A stretch of DNA of 11,716 nt from an uncultured Lachnoclostridium sp. (GTDB taxonomy: Bacteria > Bacillota > Clostridia > Lachnospirales > Lachnospiraceae): positions 1 through 11,716 of the forward strand of contig CATZVV010000034.1 of assembly GCA_958425285.1 (NCBI GenBank), written 5' to 3'. The notes below the pieces were generated by a model. That model saw nothing but the letters and a program-made list of their open reading frames with translations, ran no database searches and had not been told where the DNA came from. Each line of letters opens with the position of its first letter. Positions within the stretch are counted from its first letter, which is position 1. Shown here one piece after another: positions 1 to 5,857 of this stretch. The translations under genes and the position numbers were made by a program.

Positions 1-2
1 TT

Positions 3-128
3 GCGGAATTTTGGGTAGACCAATATCCTCAGATATTTTATCCATCATCAAATTTGATAAGGGGATGGAAAATAATAGAGGCACCAGATCCATACCGCCC
101 GGAAAGGGGAATTTCCATTCAGCAATAA
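3..128 (+). CDS. C-terminal end of an upstream gene (partial, hypothetical)
   Basis: An open frame enters from the left edge and stops at TAA (126-128), giving 41 residues. The stretch is protein-like, with many aromatic residues and prolines (EFWVDQYPQIF, then EAPDPYRPERG). The other two forward frames carry stops over the same bases. The stop overlaps the ATG of the next gene (TAATG), the coupling used throughout the window. I do not recognise the family. Too little is present to assign a function. Confidence 0.5.
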   Translation, partial: AEFWVDQYPQIFYPSSNLIRGWKIIEAPDPYRPERGISIQQ

Positions 129-309
129 TGAACTATGTATTTTGTCTTTTCTGACTTCCGAAAGAATATCGGAAATGGAAGATAATTTTGAAGAAAAAGA
201 TCCGCATAAATATATTGAATTAACACAGTTGAACGCAAAGTTAAAATCATTTGTATGGATGATGGATCGGAAAGGAACAAAGGAGAATGTAAATACAGGA
301 GGAAAATAA
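128..309 (+). pseudogene. Small hypothetical protein, probably frameshifted just after its start
   Basis: From about 130 to the TAA at 307-309 frame 1 is open and protein-like (ELCILSFLTSERISEMEDNF, then a helical LNAKLKSFVWMMDRK stretch). The frame has no well-placed ATG at its beginning. An ATG at 128-130 overlaps the upstream stop exactly where a coupled start is expected, but it lies in frame 2 and ends after eight codons (TGA 150-152). One extra base near 133 would join ATG to the open frame and read M-x-L-C-I-L-S-F. I infer a one-base deletion, real or an assembly error. The only intact reading with ATG is 175-309 (44 aa), and it has no clear ribosome site. The family is unknown. Confidence 0.45.
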
Positions 310-456
310 ATGATAAAGGTAACTCATCAACGAAACAGATCAAAGGTACTCAGGAATCGGAAAAACAAAAGGTATATGAGACGGCATATGGATGTACTGA
401 GTTACTTAAGGGAAAGGACCAGTGATAAAAATGAGCACAAGGGATACATACCTTAA
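310..456 (+). CDS. Small basic hypothetical protein (48 aa)
   Basis: ATG at 310 lies directly after the previous stop and is preceded by a strong ribosome site (AGGAGG, about 299-304). It encodes 48 residues and stops at TAA 454-456. The N-terminal half is very rich in Arg, Lys and Asn (repeated R-x-R/K-N-K patterns) and carries HMDVLSYLRER. That composition would suit a nucleic-acid-binding peptide, but no domain is recognisable. The end overlaps the next gene by 35 bases in another frame. That is unusually long here, so either the tail of this ORF is non-essential or one of the two is misread. Confidence 0.5.
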   Translation: MIKVTHQRNRSKVLRNRKNKRYMRRHMDVLSYLRERTSDKNEHKGYIP

Positions 457-724
457 GGATTATGGACTGACATACGAAGATGGGAGACGGATCGTTGCAT
501 ACTGCCGGAAAGCCAGGGACTACGATCAGAGACTGATTCTTCAGGCAGCGCAAGAAGTCTACCCGGAGATTGCACCATATCTTTTCTTAAATCTTACAAC
601 TGGGCTTGGATATGACAGGATGGGAAATATACAGATGCAGAGGAAAGATTTTCAGGGGTACAGAAGGAAAACAATAGAGACGTATAACAGGTATATGATA
701 CTGAATGGGAAACAGATTGTTTGA
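422..724 (+). CDS. Hypothetical phage protein (about 100 aa)
   Basis: It starts at GTG 422, or at the in-frame ATG 431 (STRDTYLKDYG). A purine-rich AAGGGAAAGG lies at about 409-418, better spaced for GTG 422. The protein has a Tyr/Asp-rich N-terminus (YLKDYGLTYEDGRRIVAYCR), then an amphipathic helix (RLILQAAQEVYPEIAPYLF), then a basic tail. The pattern resembles small proteins I associate with Clostridia prophages, but I cannot name a function. No transmembrane segment or metal-binding cluster is visible. Confidence 0.7.
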   Translation: MIKMSTRDTYLKDYGLTYEDGRRIVAYCRKARDYDQRLILQAAQEVYPEIAPYLFLNLTTGLGYDRMGNIQMQRKDFQGYRRKTIETYNRYMILNGKQIV

Positions 725-733
725 GGTGAAATA

Positions 734-790
734 GTGGAATATTTAAAGAAATGTCCGAAATGCGGGAGGTATATGACACAGCATATATGA
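734..790 (+). pseudogene. Truncated Cys-pair peptide (CPKCG), 18 aa
   Basis: GTG at 734 follows GAGGTGA (723-729) and opens an 18-residue frame, MEYLKKCPKCGRYMTQHI, that stops at TGA 788-790. The CPKCGRYM motif is half of a zinc ribbon. The small proteins I know with this start normally continue to a second Cys pair, and here that is missing. No other frame downstream supplies it. I read it as the remnant of a small zinc-ribbon gene truncated at its 3' end. It may alternatively be a leader peptide for the next gene. Confidence 0.3.
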
Positions 791-822
791 TAATAAAACA
801 ACTTATACGGGAGGTGGAGCAA

Positions 823-1254
823 GTGACAGAACGGTTGACACAGAAAACAGATGAAGGAATTTTGGTTAAGGAATCTCATGGTGAAAATGTTATAAAAACT
901 CTATATCAGTGCTATGGGGCAGAGCCATTACCAGACTATTCTAATTGTGATGAAGGATATTTAGCTATGGAAAAACTGGAAGAATATGAAACCGCAGAAG
1001 AAGATGGAAGATTGGTGGTGCTGCCGTGTGTTGTTGGAGATATTCTTCACAAACTAACAAGAGATTTTATATCTGAATACAGAGTTGTTTTTATAGAAAT
1101 ATCCACATGCGGCAATTTATTTTTTCACACAAAACTTATAAAGGGTATAAATGATACAGGAGAAATTTTTTCAGAAGATATGATTGGGAAAACCATATTT
1201 CTTACAAAAGAAGCTGCCGAGAAAGCATTGAAGGAGATAAAACATGAAATTTAA
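823..1254 (+). CDS. Phage-type accessory protein with conserved C-terminal module (143 aa)
   Basis: I place the start at GTG 823 because GGGAGGTGG (about 809-817) sits just upstream and the product then begins MTERLTQKTDEGI, as relatives I recall do. The ATG at 751 in the same frame has no such support. The order is an N-terminal segment, an acidic helix MEKLEEYETAEEDGR, a beta segment RLVVLPCVVGDILHKL, and a C-terminal module ending FSEDMIGKTIFLTKEAAEKAL. I believe this layout, with a 'LVVLPCKVGD' strand and a 'GKTVFLTREEAEKAL' end, is common in Lachnospiraceae phages and mobile elements. Its function is unknown. It overlaps the next gene by 11 bases. Confidence 0.75.
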   Translation: MTERLTQKTDEGILVKESHGENVIKTLYQCYGAEPLPDYSNCDEGYLAMEKLEEYETAEEDGRLVVLPCVVGDILHKLTRDFISEYRVVFIEISTCGNLFFHTKLIKGINDTGEIFSEDMIGKTIFLTKEAAEKALKEIKHEI

Positions 1255-1807
1255 AGTAGGACAAAAAGTCCGGGTAAAAGATAGTTTAGCAATTAATACA
1301 AGGTATGGTAAATATCAATTTACCGCTGCTATGGCGAAGTACAGAGGGAAAACGTATTTTATTTCTGATGTAGTGCGTGATCATTACCAGTTAAGTGGAT
1401 GCATGAATATGGACGGTACTTTTTATTGGTGTTTTACAGACGAAATGCTTGAACCGGCCAACTTCACTAAAGATGATCTTGAAACCGGAATGGTGGTTGA
1501 ATATCGAACAGGAGATCTAAAATTAGCGATAGAGGATCATATGTACGGTTTTGGATGTTGGAATGACTTCGATCATTATGATGATAATCTTTTATGTCAA
1601 AATCGTGATGTTCAATGTTGCGATATCATGCGTGTCTATCGTGTAAAAACAAGTACTTTAAGAGATTTAAGAGAAATATTCTTGTTAGAAAATCTTGATC
1701 TTATCTGGGAACGTCACGAAGAGTCAGAGCCGGAAGCACAGGAAATGACGCTTGCTGAAATTGAAAAGGAACTTGGAAGAAAAATTAAGATTGTAAGTGA
1801 GGAGTAA
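1244..1807 (+). CDS. SH3-like (KVGQKVRVKD) phage hypothetical protein (187 aa)
   Basis: ATG 1244 is preceded by AAGGAG (1230-1235) and overlaps the previous stop. Residues 1-75 look like a small beta-barrel: KFKVGQKVRVKD, then KYRGKTYFISDVV, then WCFTDEMLEP. The middle begins FTKDDLETGMVVEYRTGD and ends in an acidic hinge. The C-terminal MTLAEIEKELGRKIKIV is a short helix that recurs in Clostridial phage proteins as I recall them. The same order of blocks appears in the gene at 6628-7203, so the two are diverged paralogues on either side of the NAD+ genes. The fold suggests a nucleic-acid or protein-binding adaptor, but no catalytic residue is visible and the role is unknown. Confidence 0.75.
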   Translation: MKFKVGQKVRVKDSLAINTRYGKYQFTAAMAKYRGKTYFISDVVRDHYQLSGCMNMDGTFYWCFTDEMLEPANFTKDDLETGMVVEYRTGDLKLAIEDHMYGFGCWNDFDHYDDNLLCQNRDVQCCDIMRVYRVKTSTLRDLREIFLLENLDLIWERHEESEPEAQEMTLAEIEKELGRKIKIVSEE

Positions 1808-1813
1808 GGAATT

Positions 1814-2074
1814 ATGGAATTAAGAGATACGGTTGCAATGATGAACAGTGATGACTACCGGGAAAGATTTGTTGCAGAATATCTGCAAACAATGATTCGG
1901 TACAAAAAACTTTCTAAAATGGTAGATGACTGGAAAAATGGGAGATTAAATTTCACGCCAACATGTCCAATTAGCACATATTACATGCAGACGCGTACAA
2001 TGAATGATTATCTCTCTATTTTAGAAGCAAGGGCAGCAATGGAAGACATTGTGATTGATGCTTATGAAATATAA
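1814..2074 (+). CDS. crAss001_48-related protein (86 aa)
   Basis: ATG 1814 follows GAGGAG (1800-1805). The short all-helical protein contains NSDDYRERFVAEYLQTMIRY, a K-x-W-K-x-G segment, TPTCPISTYYMQ, and LSILEARAAMEDI. This Y-x-E-R-F-x-A-E-Y ... L-x-x-L-E-x-R-A pattern matches the small phage family that databases label crAss001_48-related, recognised from memory. It is widespread in phages of gut bacteria and has no known function. The length is normal for the family. The gene lies between accessory genes of the same type. Confidence 0.75.
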   Translation: MELRDTVAMMNSDDYRERFVAEYLQTMIRYKKLSKMVDDWKNGRLNFTPTCPISTYYMQTRTMNDYLSILEARAAMEDIVIDAYEI

Positions 2075-2094
2075 CTCAAATGGAGGATACAATC

Positions 2095-2217
2095 ATGAGG
2101 GAAATATTAAAGAAAAAGATTACTAAGAGTGAAGTTGTACAGATGCATAGAGATAAGTGGAACTGGATTGCTGATTATATTGAGAAAGAAAATCCCGACA
2201 ATTTATCAGTGGGTTAG
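2095..2217 (+). pseudogene. N-terminal part of a frameshifted Cys-rich phage protein
   Basis: ATG 2095 with GGAGGA (2082-2087) opens a 40-residue frame containing ITKSEVVQMHRDKWNWIADYI. It ends at TAG 2215-2217 after a tail (ENPDNLSVG) that does not look conserved. The other frame, open across 2190-2228, reads SRQFISGLESKYMIEHG and runs straight into the next ORF. Phage proteins I know that begin with this K-R/S-E-x-x-x-x-H-R-x-x-W-x-W-I-A motif normally continue into a Cys-rich domain like that at 2229-2513. I conclude this is one gene broken by a frameshift near the A-run and CCC at about 2186-2196. Confidence 0.6.
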
Positions 2218-2228
2218 AGAGCAAATAT

Positions 2229-2513
2229 ATGATAGAACACGGGAAGGAAGAAAATTATAATCCTTGTTGCGAGTATAATAATCAATTTAATAAATATATT
2301 AGATCATATTGTTCAATGTGTCCTATTGACTGGGAGGCTGGAGGAAGTTGGAGATGTTTAGTACGTGGCTCTTTATACATGAGAATTAGTAGTCAGAAAT
2401 ATTGGGAAGATCAGGTGAAAATGGCACGCCAGATTGCAAATCTTCCAGAAAGAGAAGATGATCCAAATATTTCAGAGGTTCATATTATAAAAAGGAGTAG
2501 AAAAGATGGATAA
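2229..2513 (+). CDS. Cys-rich phage protein, C-terminal part of a split gene (94 aa)
   Basis: ATG 2229 has a GAGAG at 2216-2220 as possible ribosome site, so independent translation is possible. The protein carries paired cysteines (NPCCEYNNQF, then SYCSMCPIDW, then WRCLVRG), which look like a small zinc-binding cluster. It ends with a helix YWEDQVKMARQIANLPERE that resembles a conserved end I recall from Lachnospiraceae phage proteins. The frame is open upstream to about 2190 without a start codon, and the missing N-terminal helix lies in the preceding fragment in another frame. The intact gene would be about 2095-2513. The function is unknown. Confidence 0.65.
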   Translation: MIEHGKEENYNPCCEYNNQFNKYIRSYCSMCPIDWEAGGSWRCLVRGSLYMRISSQKYWEDQVKMARQIANLPEREDDPNISEVHIIKRSRKDG

Positions 2514-3063
2514 AAGACGTGTTTTAATTGTGGTTGATATGCAAAATGATTTCGTGACCGGAGTGCTAGGAACAAAAGAAGCACAGGGGATCGTAGAGAA
2601 CGTAAAGACAAAAATCAAATCCTACAAAGAAAAAGGACAGGATGTAGTATTTACAAGAGATACGCATTCAGAGAATTATTTATAAACACAGGAAGGCAGG
2701 ATGCTTCCAGTTACTCATTGTGTGAAAGGAAAGCATGGAGGGGATTTAATTCCTGAAATTATTACAGAGTTTCATAGGTGTGGGGTTTGTGACAAACAGA
2801 CTTTTGGCAGTCTCACATTAGGGACATTTGTTAAAGATAGAAAGTACGATATTGTTGAACTGATCGGAGTATGTACAGATATTTGTGTCGTATCAAATGC
2901 TCTTCTGATCAAAGCATTTAACCCGGAAGTACCAATTTATGTTGACGCATCCTGTTGCGCCGGGGTTACACCAGAGAAACATAAAGCAGCTTTAGAAACA
3001 ATGAAGTCTTGCCAGATTATTGTGACAAACGAGGAGGAGAAAGCCAATGATTGTGTTGGATAA
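2506..3063 (+). pseudogene. pncA: Nicotinamidase (isochorismatase family) with an in-frame stop
   Basis: Nicotinamidase hydrolyses nicotinamide to nicotinate and ammonia. Start ATG 2506 follows AAAGGAG (2491-2497). The first piece (59 aa) has VLIVVDMQNDFV, whose Asp is the catalytic aspartate, and FTRDTHSENYL with the metal-ligand D-x-H. TAA at 2683-2685 then interrupts the frame. The same frame resumes with TQEGRMLPVTHCVKG, which holds the catalytic Lys and another ligand His, and GVCTDICVVSNAL, which holds the nucleophilic Cys. It ends at 3061-3063. The relatives I recall have Glu or Asn before TQEG, so one base change explains the stop. An ATG at 2701 could start a 120-aa fragment, but it lacks the catalytic Asp and should be inactive. 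The end overlaps the next gene by 17 bases. The family is certain; whether the protein is lost is an inference. Confidence 0.85.
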
Positions 3064-3892
3064 TAAATTTGTGATTGATCAGAACCATTTTCCAGATGGG
3101 ACACTGCGGTTATCTGTTCCAAATTGCTATCCAATGCAAATCAGTTGGTATTATGACAACGATGAAGAATTGATTACTTTAATCTATCTTGTAAAACATT
3201 TAAGGAATTCACCAGTTGGATACCCAAGTCAAATTTCTCTGTTTATGCCATATGTACCAAATGCAAGAATGGACAGAACAGAGGATAGCAAAAATGTTTT
3301 CACATTAAAGTATTTTTCAGAGATCATTAATGCCCTCAATTTCGAATGCGTAGTAATTGCGGATCCGCATTCAACGGTAACTACATCTTTATTTGATCGA
3401 GTAATAGTTGTTCCTCAACTTAGTCTACTTAGCAACGCAATAGTTGAAATATCTGAAGAAAGTTCAGAGGAAAGCTTTACAATTTTTTATCCAGATGCCG
3501 GTAGTGTGAAAAGATATTCTGGGGCTATCAAGGAACCATATGTTTTCGGAAATAAAGTAAGAGACTGGGACACCGGTGAAATAAAAGGTCTGGATGTGAT
3601 TGGTGATATGGAAAGAATCAAAGATCATAATATCCTGATTGTAGATGATATCTGCTCTAAAGGTGGAACATTTTATTATTCTGCGAAGAAATTGAAAGAG
3701 TTAGGGGCAAAAGATATTTACTTGTATGTTACTCATTGCGAAAATACGGTGTTGCAGGGCGAATTGATTGGAAGTGGATTGGTAACACGAATTTTTACTA
3801 CAGATTCTATTTATACAGCGGAACATGAGCTGATTAAAATAGTAAGACGTTTCCGTATTCTTAATGACAAAGAGGTGAAAATAAATGCTTAA
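3047..3892 (+). CDS. PRPP-synthetase-like pyrophosphokinase (Prs or NARP1 Adps type)
   Basis: ATG 3047 follows GAGGAGGAG (3030-3038). The 281-aa protein belongs to the ribose-phosphate pyrophosphokinase family, whose housekeeping members are about 315 aa. Visible blocks are HFPDGTLRL near residue 15 (cf. F-S-D-G-E), MPYVPNARMDR at 67-77 (cf. IPYFGYARQDR), ADPHST at 105-110 (His108), YPDAGSVKRY at 148-157, K170 with VIGD at 184-187, and the PRPP loop ILIVDDICSKGGTF at 196-209. Prs activates ribose-5-phosphate with ATP. The phage relative Adps instead makes ADP-ribose pyrophosphate. The sequence alone does not separate them, but pairing with a NAMPT-type gene 8 bases into its end favours an NAD+ role. 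The Ser-Lys in the loop replaces the usual Asp-Thr at the sugar-phosphate site, which could alter the substrate. Confidence 0.85.
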   Translation: MIVLDNKFVIDQNHFPDGTLRLSVPNCYPMQISWYYDNDEELITLIYLVKHLRNSPVGYPSQISLFMPYVPNARMDRTEDSKNVFTLKYFSEIINALNFECVVIADPHSTVTTSLFDRVIVVPQLSLLSNAIVEISEESSEESFTIFYPDAGSVKRYSGAIKEPYVFGNKVRDWDTGEIKGLDVIGDMERIKDHNILIVDDICSKGGTFYYSAKKLKELGAKDIYLYVTHCENTVLQGELIGSGLVTRIFTTDSIYTAEHELIKIVRRFRILNDKEVKINA

Positions 3893-5345
3893 ACCACATA
3901 TTTTATTATTATCTGATACTTATAAACAGGTACATGATAGGATGTACCCGGATGGACTGACACAGCTTGTTTCTTATTGGACTCCGAGAAAATCTATGTT
4001 TAATTATATTGATCGGATGGTATTTTTCGGGTTGCAGGAGTTTATTTCTAAATATCTTGTAGAGGCATTCAATGAGTTTTTTAGTACTGATTGGTCCATT
4101 ATTAAAAGAGAGTATGAAACTTATATGGATACTCAGATCGGACGTAAAAACTATGATATACAGAAAATTCATGATTTACATGAACTTGGATGGGTTCCGT
4201 TGCTTATCAAGTCGTTACCAGAAGGAACATTGGTCGATATGGGGGTTCCATGTATCGAGATTACAAATACTCATCCGGATTTTGCATGGCTTGTCCAGTG
4301 GATTGAATGTATTTTACAGGTAGAACTTTGGAAGATGTGCTGCCATGCGACAATTGGGCATGAATACTTTAAGGTCGCAAAATATTATTATGACAAAACG
4401 ACAGATGGCGCAGACCCAGCGATGGCAATGGCAGATTTTGGTATGAGAGGAATGTCTTGTCTTGATGAAGCAGTAAGAGCTTCGGCTTCCTGGCTGTTAT
4501 CATTCAATAAAACAAGTACGATTCCAGCATTAAAATACTTAGATTACTATTACGGAAGGAATAAGTGCGAAGAAAAAATTGGAATCGGAGCGGTTTCTAC
4601 GGAGCATAGCGTTATGGGTGCAAACTATGCGGTTGACGGAGACGAAATCACTTTTATTAAAAAGTTGCTTACAGAACTATATCCGGACACTTCTTTCTCG
4701 ATGGTTTCCGATACATATAATTACTGGAATTTGGTGGACAACCTGTTACCGCAGTGCCGAGAAGAGATTATGAATCATAACGGGAAACTTTTGATCCGGC
4801 CGGATAGCGGGGATATCGTAGAGATATCTGTAAAGACAGTCCAGAAGTTATGGGATATGTTCGGCAGAAGCATCAACGAAAAAGGATATAAAGAATTGGA
4901 CCCGCATATCGGAATTATCTATGGCGACGGATGCACATTAGATCGAGTAAAAGAAATATGGAGGCAGTTGGAAGAATTAGAATTTGCTGCTAACTGTATT
5001 ACGTTTGGAGTAGGAGCATTTTGTTTTACAGCATTGAATGAAGATGGGAAAATGGTGATTTTGACAAGAGATACTTTTGGAATTGCGATGAAAGCTACTT
5101 ATGGAGTCATTAATGGCAAAGAGTATTTCATCTATAAAGATCCAAAAACAGATACAGATCATCTGAAAAAATCACACAAAGGATGTTGCCGGGTTTATAG
5201 AGAAGATGGTCAGTTGAAATGTGAAGACGAATTGTATGGATTGTCGGACGATACTTTATTACAGACGGTATTCTACGACGGGCAGATTATGAAATGGGAG
5301 ACTATTGAAGACATCCGTAAAAGATTGAAAGGAGAATGCAAATGA
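3885..5345 (+). CDS. nadV: NAMPT/NadV-type nicotinamide or nicotinate phosphoribosyltransferase (or Namat)
   Basis: ATG 3885 follows GAGGTGA. The 486-aa length matches NAMPT (human 491). Conserved blocks: ILLLSDTYKQVHDRMYP at the N-terminus, DFGMRG at 184-189 (R188 = human R196), STEHSVMG with H241 (= H247), RPDSGD at 305-310 (= R311, D313), YGDGCT at 346-351, FGVGAF at 374-379, and LTRDTFG with R395 (= R392). It joins a pyridine base to an activated sugar. At human Asp219, reached by an ungapped alignment from R188 (FNKTSTIPAL against FKGTDTVAGL), this protein has Ser211. Asp219 is reported to favour nicotinamide over nicotinate, so nicotinate may be the substrate here. In phage NARP1, homologues (Namat) use ADP-ribose pyrophosphate. 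The gene sits between the Prs-like gene and a macrodomain gene. Confidence 0.9.
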   Translation: MLKPHILLLSDTYKQVHDRMYPDGLTQLVSYWTPRKSMFNYIDRMVFFGLQEFISKYLVEAFNEFFSTDWSIIKREYETYMDTQIGRKNYDIQKIHDLHELGWVPLLIKSLPEGTLVDMGVPCIEITNTHPDFAWLVQWIECILQVELWKMCCHATIGHEYFKVAKYYYDKTTDGADPAMAMADFGMRGMSCLDEAVRASASWLLSFNKTSTIPALKYLDYYYGRNKCEEKIGIGAVSTEHSVMGANYAVDGDEITFIKKLLTELYPDTSFSMVSDTYNYWNLVDNLLPQCREEIMNHNGKLLIRPDSGDIVEISVKTVQKLWDMFGRSINEKGYKELDPHIGIIYGDGCTLDRVKEIWRQLEELEFAANCITFGVGAFCFTALNEDGKMVILTRDTFGIAMKATYGVINGKEYFIYKDPKTDTDHLKKSHKGCCRVYREDGQLKCEDELYGLSDDTLLQTVFYDGQIMKWETIEDIRKRLKGECK

Positions 5346-5857
5346 TTCGTGTAATCGATGGAGATCTTTTTACGACAGATGCAAGATTTATTGTTCACCA
5401 GGTAAACTGCAAAGGAGTTATGGGATCGGGCGTGGCCAAGCAGGTCAGAAATAAATATCCGCATGTATTCGTTGAATATAAAAAGGCATGTTCAGAAGAG
5501 ATGCTTGGAAAGATTCAGGTGGTTCCATGCAATCCTAAGATATTGCATTTATGTAAAGATAATCATTGTGGAAGTGTAAATATATCATATCCGCAGCAAT
5601 TCATTGTTAATGCATTTGCGCAAGGTTCTTATGGGTTTGACGGGAAACAATATACAGATTTGAATGCTTTAGAGAAGTGTTTTAAATCAATTCAAGCTCT
5701 TACACATGAAAAGAACAATAATAATGGAGCTACGATTGCAATGCCGTGGAAGATAGGAAGTTGTAGAGGTGGAGCAGATTGGAATACGGTATATAAAATG
5801 ATTGATGATATATTCAGTAAAAATCAAGTAGAATTATGGAGGTTGGACAATGTATAA
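5342..5857 (+). CDS. Macrodomain protein (ALC1/TARG1/Poa1-like ADP-ribose hydrolase or phosphatase)
   Basis: I choose ATG 5342 (171 aa) over ATG 5336 because AAGGAG at 5329-5334 is spaced for it, and because it forms an ATGA overlap with the nadV stop. The fold is a lone macrodomain: MIRVIDGDLF at the N-terminus, VNCKGVMGSGVAKQ at 21-34 (the ADP-ribose loop with Asn22 and a G-x-M-G-x-G turn), and a late GATIAMPWKIGSCRGGADW that resembles the distal phosphate loop. The NCKGVMGSG form is typical of the ALC1-like class (TARG1, yeast Poa1, DarG), whose members remove ADP-ribose from proteins or DNA, or dephosphorylate ADP-ribose-1''-phosphate. In this operon it could feed ADP-ribose to NAD+ rebuilding or reverse a host ADP-ribosylation defence. 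It overlaps nadE by 8 bases. Confidence 0.88.
   Translation: MIRVIDGDLFTTDARFIVHQVNCKGVMGSGVAKQVRNKYPHVFVEYKKACSEEMLGKIQVVPCNPKILHLCKDNHCGSVNISYPQQFIVNAFAQGSYGFDGKQYTDLNALEKCFKSIQALTHEKNNNNGATIAMPWKIGSCRGGADWNTVYKMIDDIFSKNQVELWRLDNV

Noticed and set aside
751..822. In-frame upstream extension of the 823-1254 gene from ATG 751
   Set aside because: It has no suitable ribosome site and overlaps the CPKCG frame. GTG 823 has GGGAGG at the right distance and gives an N-terminus like the relatives I recall.
119..879. Several short minus-strand open frames at the left end
   Set aside because: All have the Phe/Ser/Tyr/Cys-rich composition of antisense AT-rich coding DNA, and every credible gene in the window is on the + strand.
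2683..2685. Stop-codon recoding (TAA read as sense) to explain the split nicotinamidase
   Set aside because: TAA serves as the terminal stop of several intact genes here, and no other gene needs an internal TAA read through.
4072..4773. Additional + strand frames inside nadV
   Set aside because: They lie wholly within a gene whose own frame carries all conserved NAMPT motifs, and their translations have no recognisable pattern.
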